Counted from the first letter of the stretch, positions 5,713-13,461 are shown. The stretch: DNA of 17,802 bases from Apopatosoma sp963618495 (GCA_963618495.1 CAVESF010000034.1:1-17802); one strand, 5' to 3'. Numbers and translations are program-made. The notes: generated from the sequence alone by a model not told the origin.

Positions 5713-6837
5713 TCAGCCCTTTGAGGCTCCCACTATTATGAGCACCACGGCGAGTGCCACCAGAGCGCACAAGGCGGAAAACACGCTGACCTTGAAAATA
5801 AACTTCGATTTCTTTGTTTTCAGGAAAGGAATCTTATTGAGAAGCTCGTCTATCTTCGCATTCAGGTCTCTCTCCTGACCTTCGCCGTCATAAAGCTCGT
5901 TCATATCATACTGCGCGTCGGTTTCCTCCGTGTATGCATCATCGTCATCGCCGCTGTCCAGCGTGATGGAATATGTGCCCATATTTACAGTCTCCTCGGC
6001 ATCGTAGTTTTCGGCATCGGCAAGAGCAAATTTCTTTTCGAAAACGGAAAGACGTGCATAGTCGTCATCCGTCTGCTCGAGATAAGCCTTGGCACACTCG
6101 AAAACAGGTGTATCGGCATCTTTTTCCGCGATATCTCTTGCCTGAGCATAGAGGTCACTTGCCGTGTTTATGCTTTCTTTAAGCTTCTCGCAGTTTGCCT
6201 TTACAGCTTTCTTTTCCTCGGAGGTCACAAGACTCTCACCGCTTGTGGAAACAGTTTTTTCCAGTTCGGGCAGATAGAGCTTGCGCTTGTAATTTGCAAG
6301 CAGAACATAAGCAAAAGCATAGCCTGTCTTTGCCGCTTTCTGATAGAATGTCAGCGCCTTTTTGATATCCTTTTCGGCGCCGATTCTGCCGTCCTCATAT
6401 ATGGAGCCGATGCAGGTATACGCATAGCCCTTGACATTTGCGTCGTCTTTCGGATTTGCGATTATCTTCGTGCAGTATTCTATAGCCTTTGTCTCATCCT
6501 TGGAAAAGCCGCTCTCGCCGTTTTTGTAGTTGTGCGCTATCTTCTGCAGGCAACGGATAGAACCCGCCTTTTCGCCTTCAAGAAGCAGGGCCCTCGCCTT
6601 TTCTTCATCCTGCGGAGCGCCGCCTCTGCCCTTTGCATAGTAATCGGCTATGCGGGCTATCGCCTCGACATTTCCCGCGGTGCAAGCCTGCATCGCGTAT
6701 GTATAAGCCTTGACCTCGTCGCGCTGGGGAACGCCGCCCGTTCCTTTATGGTATCTGTCGCTCAGCTCAAGCAGTGCATCGGGATTCGACTCCACAGCCG
6801 CCGCGAGCAATTCCTCAAAATTCATATCTTTCAACAT
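5713..6837 (-). CDS. Sel1-repeat protein with C-terminal membrane anchor
   Basis: The 374-residue protein has Sel1-like alpha repeats at about residues 20-55, 57-92, 93-130 and 138-172; the pattern includes GTGGVPQRDEVKAYTY and GRGGAPQDEEKARALL. A helical middle (205-275) and a very acidic linker (about 275-320, with DDDD at 297-300) follow. A single membrane helix at about 347-370 ends four residues before the C-terminus. There is no N-terminal signal, so it looks tail-anchored with the repeats in the cytosol. Sel1 repeats bind partner proteins; the partner is unknown. The ATG at 6837 is chosen over Met5 because GAGGC lies at 6844-6848. A consensus promoter is just upstream, so it can be transcribed alone although it follows the transporter. 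Confidence 0.85.
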   Translation of the reverse strand: MLKDMNFEELLAAAVESNPDALLELSDRYHKGTGGVPQRDEVKAYTYAMQACTAGNVEAIARIADYYAKGRGGAPQDEEKARALLLEGEKAGSIRCLQKIAHNYKNGESGFSKDETKAIEYCTKIIANPKDDANVKGYAYTCIGSIYEDGRIGAEKDIKKALTFYQKAAKTGYAFAYVLLANYKRKLYLPELEKTVSTSGESLVTSEEKKAVKANCEKLKESINTASDLYAQARDIAEKDADTPVFECAKAYLEQTDDDYARLSVFEKKFALADAENYDAEETVNMGTYSITLDSGDDDDAYTEETDAQYDMNELYDGEGQERDLNAKIDELLNKIPFLKTKKSKFIFKVSVFSALCALVALAVVLIIVGASKG

Positions 6838-6872
6838 AAAAATGCCTCTTTTTTCTCATTCTTCTTGAAAAC

Positions 6873-6901
6873 AGTGTATCATAAATGACGAATTTTGTCA
6901 A
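6873..6901 (-). promoter_or_regulatory. Promoter of the Sel1-repeat gene
   Basis: TTGACA (6896-6901) and TACACT (6873-6878) are 17 bases apart on the minus strand. The leader would be about 30 nt. It lies in the 80-bp gap after the transporter gene. Confidence 0.82.
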
Positions 6902-6917
6902 TACACTTGAAAATTTT

Positions 6918-8045
6918 TTAGCGCACTGATTTGAGCAGCATCATAAATCCCGTGAGAATTATGAGAAATCCGAAGTTGAAAAGCGAAAATGTGCGCACAT
7001 AGTATCCCGCTTTTCCCGGATTGTGCCTGCAATATTCGCGGAAAGTGATAAGGCTGGCAAGCGAAGCGATAAGCGTGCCGACGCCGCCGATATTGACACC
7101 GACAAGCAGGTCGGGATAATTATCCGTAAACTGCGAGAGCAGTATCGCAGAAGGCACATTGCTGATGCACTGGCACGAGAGTACGGAGAAAAGAAGCGTG
7201 TTCTTCTCCATGAGTGCCGAGAAAAACTCGCGCACTGCGTCTATACGCGCCATATTGCCAGAGAAAATAAAAAAGAAAACAAATGTGAGAAGCAGCGGAT
7301 AATCGACAGCGGCAAGCGCCTTTCTGTCCGCGAAAAGGAGTACCGAGGGAATGACGATAAGCCCTATCCAATACGGAATCCCGCGGAAAACTATCGCTAT
7401 CGCCAGTGCGAAAAGGCAGATATAGAGTGCCGTTCTCGCGGGCGGGAGCTTATCCTCGCCATCGGGTATATCGAGCGGCTCCGGCTTTACAAATACGATA
7501 CAGCAGAGCGTTATCAGCGCTACGGAAAGCACAAAAGGCGGTGCCATTATCGCCATGAATTCACCGTTTGGGATATTGAATTTCGTATAGAGATAGAGAT
7601 TCTGCGGATTGCCGAAAGGCGTGAGCATACCGCCGAGATTTGCCGCGATATTCTGCATAATAAAGGTGAAAGCCATGTGCTTTTCCTTGCCTGTCGTCGT
7701 GAGGACAAAGTACCCGAGCGGCAAAAAGGTCAGCAGAGCCATATCGTTTGCTATCAGCATGGAGCCGATAAAAGTGATATACACGAGCGCAAGTATGCTC
7801 ATGCGCGTGTTTTTGAAAATGCGCACTGTCCTTTTGGCAAGGATATAGAAAAATCTGATATTTTTCAGTGCGCAGACGACCGCCAGTACGGAAAAAAGGC
7901 AGGTCAGCGTTTTGAAATCAAAATAGCCTATATATTCCCTGTCTATCGGCACTATAAAGCTTGTTATGACAGCCGCCGTGAGGGCAACTGTCATAACGGT
8001 GTTTTTCTTTATGAAATTTTTGACCGATGCGAAAAACGAAGTCAT
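6918..8045 (-). CDS. SLC13/CitMHS-type anion transporter
   Basis: The 375-residue protein is hydrophobic throughout with about ten membrane segments. It belongs to the ion-transporter superfamily. Supporting motifs are ANDMALLTFLPL (99-110), GGMLTPFGNPQN (138-149), SNVPSAILL (295-303) and GGVGTLIASLAS (320-331). The duplicated re-entrant motifs near GNPQN and SNVPS normally form the cation and carboxylate sites in sodium- or proton-coupled dicarboxylate or citrate carriers. The exact substrate cannot be read from the sequence; arsenite or another anion is possible. The ATG at 8045 lies 24 bp after the esterase stop, so the two are probably co-transcribed. GAGGT at 8058-8062 is about 12 bases away, a loose ribosome binding site. 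Confidence 0.85.
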   Translation of the reverse strand: MTSFFASVKNFIKKNTVMTVALTAAVITSFIVPIDREYIGYFDFKTLTCLFSVLAVVCALKNIRFFYILAKRTVRIFKNTRMSILALVYITFIGSMLIANDMALLTFLPLGYFVLTTTGKEKHMAFTFIMQNIAANLGGMLTPFGNPQNLYLYTKFNIPNGEFMAIMAPPFVLSVALITLCCIVFVKPEPLDIPDGEDKLPPARTALYICLFALAIAIVFRGIPYWIGLIVIPSVLLFADRKALAAVDYPLLLTFVFFFIFSGNMARIDAVREFFSALMEKNTLLFSVLSCQCISNVPSAILLSQFTDNYPDLLVGVNIGGVGTLIASLASLITFREYCRHNPGKAGYYVRTFSLFNFGFLIILTGFMMLLKSVR

Positions 8046-8069
8046 TTTTGTCTTTTTACCTCTGATGTC

Positions 8070-8819
8070 TTATTTCTTCTGCGAGAAGAGCCATTCCATG
8101 AGTCCCTCGGTCTTATATGCGGGAATCCATGAATCGTGACCGACTCCCGGGAAATATGTAGCTTTCATCTTTGTGCCGCCTGCGGCTTTTATCGCCGCCT
8201 CCATATCTCTCGTACCCTGCGGGGGAACGGTTCCGTCGGCTTCGCCGTGGAAAGCCCATATGCCAATATTAACAAGCTTATCCGCCATATCGGGTATGCC
8301 CGAGCCGCAGACGGGTACTGCCGCCGCGAAAACCTCGTGGCGGCGCGTTATCAGCTCCCATGTGCCGTAGCCGCCCATGGAGATGCCCGCCGCATATACG
8401 CGGGAAAGGTCTACCTTGCCGCATGAAAGGAATTTGTCAAGCAGTTCCATCGCCGCCGCCATGCCGACGGTCGGCTCCTCCGTGAGAGCGCGCGAGCCTG
8501 TATTCCACTTGTGGTTCACAGGCACCCATTCCAGCTCCGTATTACAGGGACACTGCGGCGCGACTATAATGCAGTCGTCGCGCTCTATCGTCATATCTAT
8601 AAGTTTGTTTTCCTTGTGTAGAACCCTTATCTGAAGTTCGTTGTCGGTTCCGCATTCGCCGTGTCCGTGCAGAAAGAAGAGCATCGGATATTTTTTGTCA
8701 TCGCTTTCGTTACAGGAAGAAGGGAAATAATATCTGTAGGGCATGGAAAAGCTCTTGCCCGTTTTTTCATTCCGGTATTCGTATACCGCTCTTTCCATAA
8801 CATCAACATCAATTGCCAT
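8070..8819 (-). CDS. Cytosolic alpha/beta-hydrolase esterase
   Basis: The 249-residue serine hydrolase resembles PHB-depolymerase and CE1-like esterases. FFLHGHGECGTDN (48-60) supplies the oxyanion region, GISMGGYGTW (145-154) carries the nucleophile Ser147, HGEADGTVP (191-199) the acid Asp195, and GVGHDSW (225-231) the base His228. It has no signal peptide, so it acts in the cytosol, unlike secreted feruloyl or acetylxylan esterases. GGAGG (8830-8834) precedes the ATG by ten bases. It lies 42 bp downstream of guaB and 24 bp upstream of an anion transporter. Hydrolysis of an ester whose acid part the carrier moves is an inference; the substrate is not known. Confidence 0.87.
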   Translation of the reverse strand: MAIDVDVMERAVYEYRNEKTGKSFSMPYRYYFPSSCNESDDKKYPMLFFLHGHGECGTDNELQIRVLHKENKLIDMTIERDDCIIVAPQCPCNTELEWVPVNHKWNTGSRALTEEPTVGMAAAMELLDKFLSCGKVDLSRVYAAGISMGGYGTWELITRRHEVFAAAVPVCGSGIPDMADKLVNIGIWAFHGEADGTVPPQGTRDMEAAIKAAGGTKMKATYFPGVGHDSWIPAYKTEGLMEWLFSQKK

Positions 8820-8835
8820 TTTTTATATGCCTCCG

Positions 8836-8850
8836 AAGTGCGTCGCACTT
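8836..8850. repeat. Palindrome between guaB and the esterase
   Basis: AAGTGCG-T-CGCACTT is a perfect 7+1+7 palindrome (8836-8850), directly before the GGAGG of the esterase. It could pause or partly end guaB transcription, protect the message, or bind a protein. No T tract follows on the minus strand. Confidence 0.5.
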
Positions 8851-8861
8851 TAATTTAAGTA

Positions 8862-10328
8862 TCAGCCGTTTGAGCTGTAGTTAGGTGCTTCCTTTGTAAT
8901 ATTTATATCATGCGGGTGTGATTCGCGAAGTCCCGCGCCCGTGATACGGATGAATCTGCCGTTCTTTTTGAGGTCTTCAACCGTTGCGCAGCCGCAATAG
9001 CCGAAGCCCGAGCGCATACCGCCGACGAGCTGATATACCGTATCGGCAAGCGGACCCTTGTAGGGTACTCTTCCCTCTACGCCCTCGGGAACGAGTTTTT
9101 TCGTATTTGTCTGGAAATATCTGTCTTTTGAGCCCTTTTCCATTGCGGCAAGCGAACCCATGCCGCGATAAACCTTGAAGCGTCTGCCCTGATAGATTTC
9201 GCTGTCGCCGGGGCTTTCCTCACAGCCCGCAAAGAGCGAGCCTATCATGATGGAATCCGCACCTGCGGCTATCGCCTTTACAAGGTCACCGCTGTATTTT
9301 ATACCGCCGTCCGCTATGACGGGAATGTCATATTCCGCCGCCACCTGCGCCACATCGTATATCGCCGTAACCTGCGGCACGCCTATGCCCGCGATGATTC
9401 GCGTCGTGCAGATAGAGCCGGGACCTATACCGACCTTGACGGCATCAGCGCCTGCCTCGATAAGGTCACGCGCCGCCTCAGCCGTTGCGATATTGCCCGC
9501 GATAAGCTGGCAGTCGGGGAAAGCTTCCTTTACCTTGCGCACGCTCTGGATTATGCCTGCGGAATGTCCGTGCGCGGAATCGAGCACGAGTACATCCGCG
9601 CCTGCCGCAAGAAGTGCGCCTGCGCGATCGAGTATATCGGTGGTGACGCCTATTGCCGCGCCGCAGAGCAGTCTGCCGCGCTCGTCCTTTGCGGAATTGG
9701 GATAGCGCGATGCCTTCTGTATGTCCTTTATTGTGATAAGTCCGCAGAGGTTGCCGTTTTCGTCTACAAGAGGTAACTTCTCTATCTTATGCTTGCAGAG
9801 GATTCTGCTTGCCTCCTCATGCGTCGTTCCGACAGGTGCCGTGACGAGATTTTCCTTTGTCATGACATCGCCTATTTTCATATTCATATCCGTGAGAAAA
9901 CGCATATCGCGGTTTGTGATGATGCCGACAAGCTTTTTGCCCTCGGTGCATACGGGAACGCCCGAAATCTTGTATTTGTGCATGAGCGCTTCCGCCTCAT
10001 AGACAAAATTATCAGGCGAGAGATAAAAGGGATTTGTGATAACGCCGTTTTCACTGCGCTTTACCTTTTCAACCTCGTCAGCCTGCATTTCTATAGTCAT
10101 ATTCTTGTGGACTATGCCTATTCCGCCCTCGCGTGCCATGGCTATGGCAAGACCCGATTCCGTGACGGTATCCATCGCCGCGGACATAATCGGCGTATTG
10201 AGTCTTATCTTCTTCGTCAGTCTTGTGGAAAGCTCCACCTGATTGGGAAGCACATTGCTTTTCGCGGGGATAAGGAGCACATCGTCAAAGGTCAGTCCCT
10301 CTTTTCCGAACTTTTCGCTTACTACCAT
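8862..10328 (-). CDS. guaB: Inosine-5'-monophosphate dehydrogenase
   Basis: IMP dehydrogenase oxidises IMP to XMP with NAD+, the committed step of GMP synthesis. The 488 residues match the usual length. The opening GLTFDDVLLIPAKS (11-24) is typical. A CBS-pair regulatory domain is at about 95-205, with TNRDMRFL and TIKDIQKA. The catalytic loop IGPGSICTTR holds Cys307. IADGGIKYSGD (338-348) and YRGMGSLAAM (387-396) bind phosphate, and the mobile flap includes Arg420 in VEGRVPYKG. GGAG at 10340-10343 lies 11 bases before the ATG at 10328. It has a perfect promoter and no riboswitch in its short leader. It is divergent from rplM and leads the guaB-esterase-transporter run. Confidence 0.98.
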   Translation of the reverse strand: MVVSEKFGKEGLTFDDVLLIPAKSNVLPNQVELSTRLTKKIRLNTPIMSAAMDTVTESGLAIAMAREGGIGIVHKNMTIEMQADEVEKVKRSENGVITNPFYLSPDNFVYEAEALMHKYKISGVPVCTEGKKLVGIITNRDMRFLTDMNMKIGDVMTKENLVTAPVGTTHEEASRILCKHKIEKLPLVDENGNLCGLITIKDIQKASRYPNSAKDERGRLLCGAAIGVTTDILDRAGALLAAGADVLVLDSAHGHSAGIIQSVRKVKEAFPDCQLIAGNIATAEAARDLIEAGADAVKVGIGPGSICTTRIIAGIGVPQVTAIYDVAQVAAEYDIPVIADGGIKYSGDLVKAIAAGADSIMIGSLFAGCEESPGDSEIYQGRRFKVYRGMGSLAAMEKGSKDRYFQTNTKKLVPEGVEGRVPYKGPLADTVYQLVGGMRSGFGYCGCATVEDLKKNGRFIRITGAGLRESHPHDINITKEAPNYSSNG

Positions 10329-10367
10329 ATTTTATATTTCTCCTGTTATTTTATATATATTTTCATT

Positions 10368-10396
10368 ATTATACATAAAAAGCCGCGCCATGTCAA
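10368..10396 (-). promoter_or_regulatory. Consensus promoter of guaB
   Basis: TTGACA (10391-10396) and TATAAT (10368-10373) are 17 bases apart on the minus strand. The leader would be about 33 nt. The gene-free 10329-10634 stretch also holds a wobble-paired hairpin at 10425-10445, but no further gene. Confidence 0.88.
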
Positions 10397-10542
10397 CCGA
10401 TTAGAGATAAAAAAGCGGAATTAAAAAGCGCGATTTTCGTGCTTTGCCGCTCGGATAGAGTGAGAAAACGCGAGATTTACGGAGAAAATCGAAGATAAGA
10501 GGCATCTAAATTGAATTTTTGAAGTTTTTTTCAAAAAAGGTA

Positions 10543-10571
10543 TTGACAAAAAAAGCGGGATATGCTATAAT
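10543..10571 (+). promoter_or_regulatory. Consensus promoter of rplM-rpsI
   Basis: TTGACA (10543-10548) and TATAAT (10566-10571) are separated by 17 bases. Transcription would start near 10578, leaving a leader of about 57 nt. Confidence 0.9.
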
Positions 10572-10579
10572 CCTATCGT

Positions 10580-10626
10580 TGCAAAAAGGGCGTATTATGC
10601 CCTATCAAAGAAAAATACATCGGAGG
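10580..10626 (+). promoter_or_regulatory. Candidate ribosomal-protein leader (L13-leader type)
   Basis: AGGGC (10587-10591) pairs with GCCCT (10599-10603) over a 7-nt loop, followed by ATCAAAG and then the GGAGG of rplM. Firmicute rplM-rpsI messages often carry a short structured L13 leader for autoregulation. The position and compact hairpin fit, but I cannot test the consensus. Confidence 0.45.
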
Positions 10627-10634
10627 AATAAAAG

Positions 10635-11066
10635 ATGTCCACTTTCATGGCTAAAAAAGAAACTCTGGAACGCAAATGGTATGTCATCGACGCCGCAGGC
10701 AAGCCTCTCGGTAAAACCGCCGTTGCCGCTGCCAACATTCTCAGAGGCAAGCATCGCCCCGAATTCACACCTCATGTGGATTGCGGCGAATTCGTTATCA
10801 TAATCAATGCTTCCAAGGCTGTTCTCACAGGCAAGAAGCTCACTCAGAAGTACTATCGCCGCCACTCCGGCTATATCGGCGGTCTCAAGGAAGTTCAGTA
10901 CAAGACTCTCATGGCCACAAAGCCCGAGCTTGCCATGACTCTCGCAGTCAAGGGTATGCTTCCCCACAACACAATCGGCGATACAAGCATCACACGCCTT
11001 AAGGTTTACGCAGGCAGCGAGCACGGTCAGGCAGCTCAGAAGCCCGTTCCTTACACGGTTGACTAA
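10635..11066 (+). CDS. rplM: 50S ribosomal protein L13
   Basis: The 143-residue protein matches L13 in length and sequence: ERKWYVIDAAGKPLGKTA near the start, RGKHRPEFTPHVDCGEFVIIINA, then the YYRRHSGYIGG segment and MLPHNT. L13 is an early-assembly protein of the large subunit. GGAGG (10622-10626) lies eight bases before the ATG at 10635; a second in-frame Met at residue 5 has no site of its own. rpsI follows after 20 bp, the universal pairing. Codon use is enriched in CTC, GGC and AAG, as expected for a highly expressed gene. Confidence 0.98.
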   Translation: MSTFMAKKETLERKWYVIDAAGKPLGKTAVAAANILRGKHRPEFTPHVDCGEFVIIINASKAVLTGKKLTQKYYRRHSGYIGGLKEVQYKTLMATKPELAMTLAVKGMLPHNTIGDTSITRLKVYAGSEHGQAAQKPVPYTVD

Positions 11067-11086
11067 GATTAAGGAGGAGCAAGATT

Positions 11087-11488
11087 ATGTATACAAGCGC
11101 TAAACCCTACTTCTACGGCACAGGCAGAAGAAAGAAATCCGTTGCCCGCGTTCGCCTCTATGCAGGCACGGGCAACATCACAGTAAACGGCAGAGATGTT
11201 GACGATTACTTCGGTCTCGAAACACTCAAGCTCATCATCAACCAGCCCTTCGGCGTTACTTCCACAGAGGGAAAGTTTGATGTAGTATGCACAGCTAAGG
11301 GTGGCGGTATCTCCGGTCAGGCAGGTGCTATCCGTCACGGCATTGCAAGAGCTCTTCTTCAGGCTGACGAAACATATAGACCCGCACTCAAGAAGGCAGG
11401 CTTCCTCACTCGTGACCCGAGAATGAAGGAAAGAAAGAAATACGGTCTCAAAGCCGCTCGTCGTGCAAGCCAGTTCTCCAAGAGATAA
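11087..11488 (+). CDS. rpsI: 30S ribosomal protein S9
   Basis: The 133-residue protein has S9 hallmarks: FYGTGRRKKSVARVRL (9-24), the GGGISGQAGAIRHGIARAL segment in the middle, and the basic tail ending ASQFSKR, whose last Arg reaches the P-site tRNA. AAGGAGGA (11071-11078) lies eight bases before the ATG. A 20-bp gap links it to rplM. A stem-loop follows at 11507-11540. Confidence 0.98.
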   Translation: MYTSAKPYFYGTGRRKKSVARVRLYAGTGNITVNGRDVDDYFGLETLKLIINQPFGVTSTEGKFDVVCTAKGGGISGQAGAIRHGIARALLQADETYRPALKKAGFLTRDPRMKERKKYGLKAARRASQFSKR

Positions 11489-11506
11489 GTTTTTACGATA
11501 TTTTTT

Positions 11507-11540
11507 CAAAATCCCGATTGCAGAAGCTTTCGGGATTTTG
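11507..11540 (+). terminator. Stem-loop after rpsI
   Basis: An exact 11-bp stem joins CAAAATCCCGA (11507-11517) and TCGGGATTTTG (11530-11540) around a 12-nt loop. The T run is inside the 3' arm and few T follow, so termination may be partial, leaving read-through into the small gene at 11556. Confidence 0.55.
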
Positions 11541-11555
11541 CTTTAAGGTGATGAA

Positions 11556-11762
11556 ATGGAAAAGAAAAAAGCCGAAAAGAAAGGTATGCTGCAAAGCTGT
11601 GAAACCTGCGAATTTTTTGATTGGGATGAGGATATCGGCGATTATATCTGCGAGGCGGATATAGACGAGGACGATATGTACCGCATGCGTGAAAACCCGC
11701 AGGCGCGTTGCCCTTTCTATAAATTTTACGATGAATATAAAAGCGTACAGAAGCAGAATTAA
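11556..11762 (+). CDS. DUF6472-like small four-cysteine protein
   Basis: The 68-residue acidic protein has Cys15 and Cys18 in SCETCEFF, Cys32 in YICEADIDEDD and Cys52 in ARCPFYKFYDEYK, a CX2C-X13-C-X19-C layout that suggests a metal site. The pattern matches the DUF6472 family of Clostridia as I remember it; no function is known to me. AAGGTG (11545-11550) precedes the ATG at a good distance. It lies 67 bp after rpsI, so it may be co-expressed with the ribosomal genes by read-through. Confidence 0.8.
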   Translation: MEKKKAEKKGMLQSCETCEFFDWDEDIGDYICEADIDEDDMYRMRENPQARCPFYKFYDEYKSVQKQN

Positions 11763-11800
11763 AAAACTTGCGAAGTCCATGGGCTTCGCAAGCTTTTATT
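11761..11800. terminator. Bidirectional terminator between the small Cys protein and the beta-helix gene
   Basis: CTTGCGAAG (11767-11775) pairs with CTTCGCAAG (11784-11792) around an 8-nt loop. Six A precede the stem and a T-rich run follows, so it can stop both converging genes. Confidence 0.88.
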
Positions 11801-11832
11801 TTTATTATCGTGATGCTCGGGCGGCATCATCT

Positions 11833-13194
11833 TTACTCCACGTCATTGACGGCGATATCGGATTTCACGATTTCAACATTTCCTTTCTTTCCGAAAGCGG
11901 CATCATCTCGCATATGCGAATCCGATATGCTCACCTCTGCGCGTCTGCCCTCGCCCGCGCTGATGAAGCTTTTGCCCTCAAAGCGCGTGCCGACCATCGA
12001 TATTTCCACAGGCGGATATACTATTCCGGGTACTCCCCTGTTTCCGAAACGGATTGCGGCATTTTTCAGCTCGACATTTATGAGCTTTATCCCCGTCACG
12101 GGCGTTGTCGACCAGATAAGCCAATCCACATCGTTTTCCATCTCGACATTTTCTATCGTGATATTCTCCTGTACAGGCGCATCGGCATAGGGATAATAGC
12201 TATGCGAATAATTGTCATTATCAAAATGGAAAGAAAAAGCTATCGGTCTGTGCTTGCAGAGCTTTATATTTTTGAAATGAATATTGCGGCAACCGCAGTT
12301 GTAGCAGACATTTTCATCCTGAATCATCACCCAATCTATGCCGTCGAGCGTCTCTTTTCCCGCGGTATGCGTCGGTTTCGTTACTGAAATATACTCCTTT
12401 CCGTCGGCAGGCATGACGGCGCGGTACATCCTGCCGCAGGAAACGACTGTATCGGAATTGCGCACCGTCATTCCGCTCTTCCAGTCGCACCATGCGCCGC
12501 CGAGCATACGGACAAAATAACCCGTCGTCTCTGGCTGATCAAGATCGGAGCAATTTTCTATCAGACCGTTTTCAATCCATCCCATATGCGGATTTGCCGT
12601 GGCATAATCGTTTGCATTGAGCGCTATCGGGTCATCATATGTGCGGAAAGCACCGTTTCGTATCACAAAATCCCGTCCTGTGCCGAAATGAACGGCATCC
12701 TTGCCGCCCTCTATTTTCAGATTTTCAAGATATGCATCTTCAAATGTACATATTTGTATGCAATAACTGCGTTTTCCCAAATCCATACATTCAAAATCAG
12801 TTATTTCCAGATGCTTTACATAGAAAAATCCCACATGCGCATTCATGCCGACTATCTTGCTGTCATGGATTTTGTCTATTCCGTTTGTGATGAGATGCAA
12901 ACCCGAGATTTCGATATTTTCATCATATTTGCGGGCATATGCGCCGCGGTTCATGATGAAGCCCTCATCGTGACAGCCGTCGCCGAGCACCACTCTTCTC
13001 ACAGCCGTTCCCTTTTCAAAAGCAAGGCTTGTGTTACTGCCGATGAGTACCATTCCGCTGACATCGTAGATGCCTGCCACATCGACTCTTATCTCGCCGC
13101 CGCAGTCAAGCGCTCTTTGCAGTGCTTCCCTGTTTTCCGCAGCCGAAGCGGACGGCAAAAAGCCGTAATCTCTCGCATATACCGTTTTTTTCAT
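11833..13194 (-). CDS. GH28-like right-handed beta-helix protein, cytosolic
   Basis: I place the start at the ATG 13192-13194, six bases from GGAGG (13201-13205), giving 453 residues; the longer reading from 13305 would run through the promoter. The N-terminus DYGFLPSASAAENREALQRAL (9-29) is the usual opening of pectate-lyase/GH28-type beta-helix folds. Short parallel-strand repeats run to the end. GKDAVHFGTGRDFVIRN (164-180) and YDDPIALNANDY (186-197) recall the acidic catalytic region of GH28 enzymes. Residues 252-292 look like an inserted module with DGKEYISVTKPTHT and DGIDW. No signal peptide is present, so it should act inside the cell on imported oligosaccharides. The sugar specificity cannot be told. 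It is divergent from a solute-binding lipoprotein. Confidence 0.75.
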   Translation of the reverse strand: MKKTVYARDYGFLPSASAAENREALQRALDCGGEIRVDVAGIYDVSGMVLIGSNTSLAFEKGTAVRRVVLGDGCHDEGFIMNRGAYARKYDENIEISGLHLITNGIDKIHDSKIVGMNAHVGFFYVKHLEITDFECMDLGKRSYCIQICTFEDAYLENLKIEGGKDAVHFGTGRDFVIRNGAFRTYDDPIALNANDYATANPHMGWIENGLIENCSDLDQPETTGYFVRMLGGAWCDWKSGMTVRNSDTVVSCGRMYRAVMPADGKEYISVTKPTHTAGKETLDGIDWVMIQDENVCYNCGCRNIHFKNIKLCKHRPIAFSFHFDNDNYSHSYYPYADAPVQENITIENVEMENDVDWLIWSTTPVTGIKLINVELKNAAIRFGNRGVPGIVYPPVEISMVGTRFEGKSFISAGEGRRAEVSISDSHMRDDAAFGKKGNVEIVKSDIAVNDVE

Positions 13195-13234
13195 GATAAT
13201 CCTCCGATTTACATTATAAAAGCTATCATTAACA

Positions 13235-13263
13235 TTTATAATATATACTCCGGCTCTTGTCAA
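13235..13263 (-). promoter_or_regulatory. Promoter of the beta-helix gene
   Basis: TTGACA (13258-13263) and TATAAA (13235-13240) are 17 bases apart on the minus strand. The leader would be about 35 nt. It shares the 13195-13509 intergenic region with the solute-binding gene. Confidence 0.82.
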
Positions 13264-13313
13264 GTCCCTTTTTGAAACTTTCACGTTTTTCGTAAAATCC
13301 GGCATCTGCCGTC

Positions 13314-13332
13314 ATTGTGCAAAATGCACAAT
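13314..13332. promoter_or_regulatory. Palindromic operator candidate
   Basis: ATTGTGCA-AAA-TGCACAAT is a perfect 8+3+8 palindrome. It lies 51 bp upstream of the minus-strand -35 box and about 100 bp upstream of the plus-strand promoter, a good position for a dimeric activator or repressor acting on both divergent genes. The regulator is not identified. Confidence 0.6.
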
Positions 13333-13432
13333 CCGATTTGTTTATTTTGTCTTGCAGAAATAATTTTCCTTTTTTTCATTTTGCTTTTTATATCGATTTT
13401 TTTGCTTTTATCACTGTGTTGGCTTTAAACGA

Positions 13433-13461
13433 TTGACTGAAACAATATAAAAATATAAAAT
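13433..13461 (+). promoter_or_regulatory. Promoter of the solute-binding lipoprotein gene
   Basis: TTGACT (13433-13438) and TAAAAT (13456-13461) are 17 bases apart; TATAAA at 13454-13459 is an alternative -10 with shorter spacing. Between 13333 and 13432 the sequence is T-rich and I see no gene. Confidence 0.55.

Noticed and set aside
7023..8132. Long plus-strand open frame (369 residues) opposite the anion transporter
   Set aside because: It is highly charged and Arg-rich without any domain, lies antisense to a clear membrane protein, and lacks a ribosome binding site.
9789..10424. Plus-strand open frame opposite guaB
   Set aside because: It is antisense to a firm guaB call and runs through the guaB promoter.
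11689..12387. Plus-strand open frame opposite the beta-helix gene, and a similar one at 12586-13275
   Set aside because: Both mirror codon bias of the real minus-strand gene, have no ribosome binding site, and show no recognisable motif.
13195..13305. Longer N-terminus for the beta-helix protein starting at 13305
   Set aside because: The extra residues would span the promoter and the GGAGG site; the ATG at 13194 has an ideal ribosome binding site.
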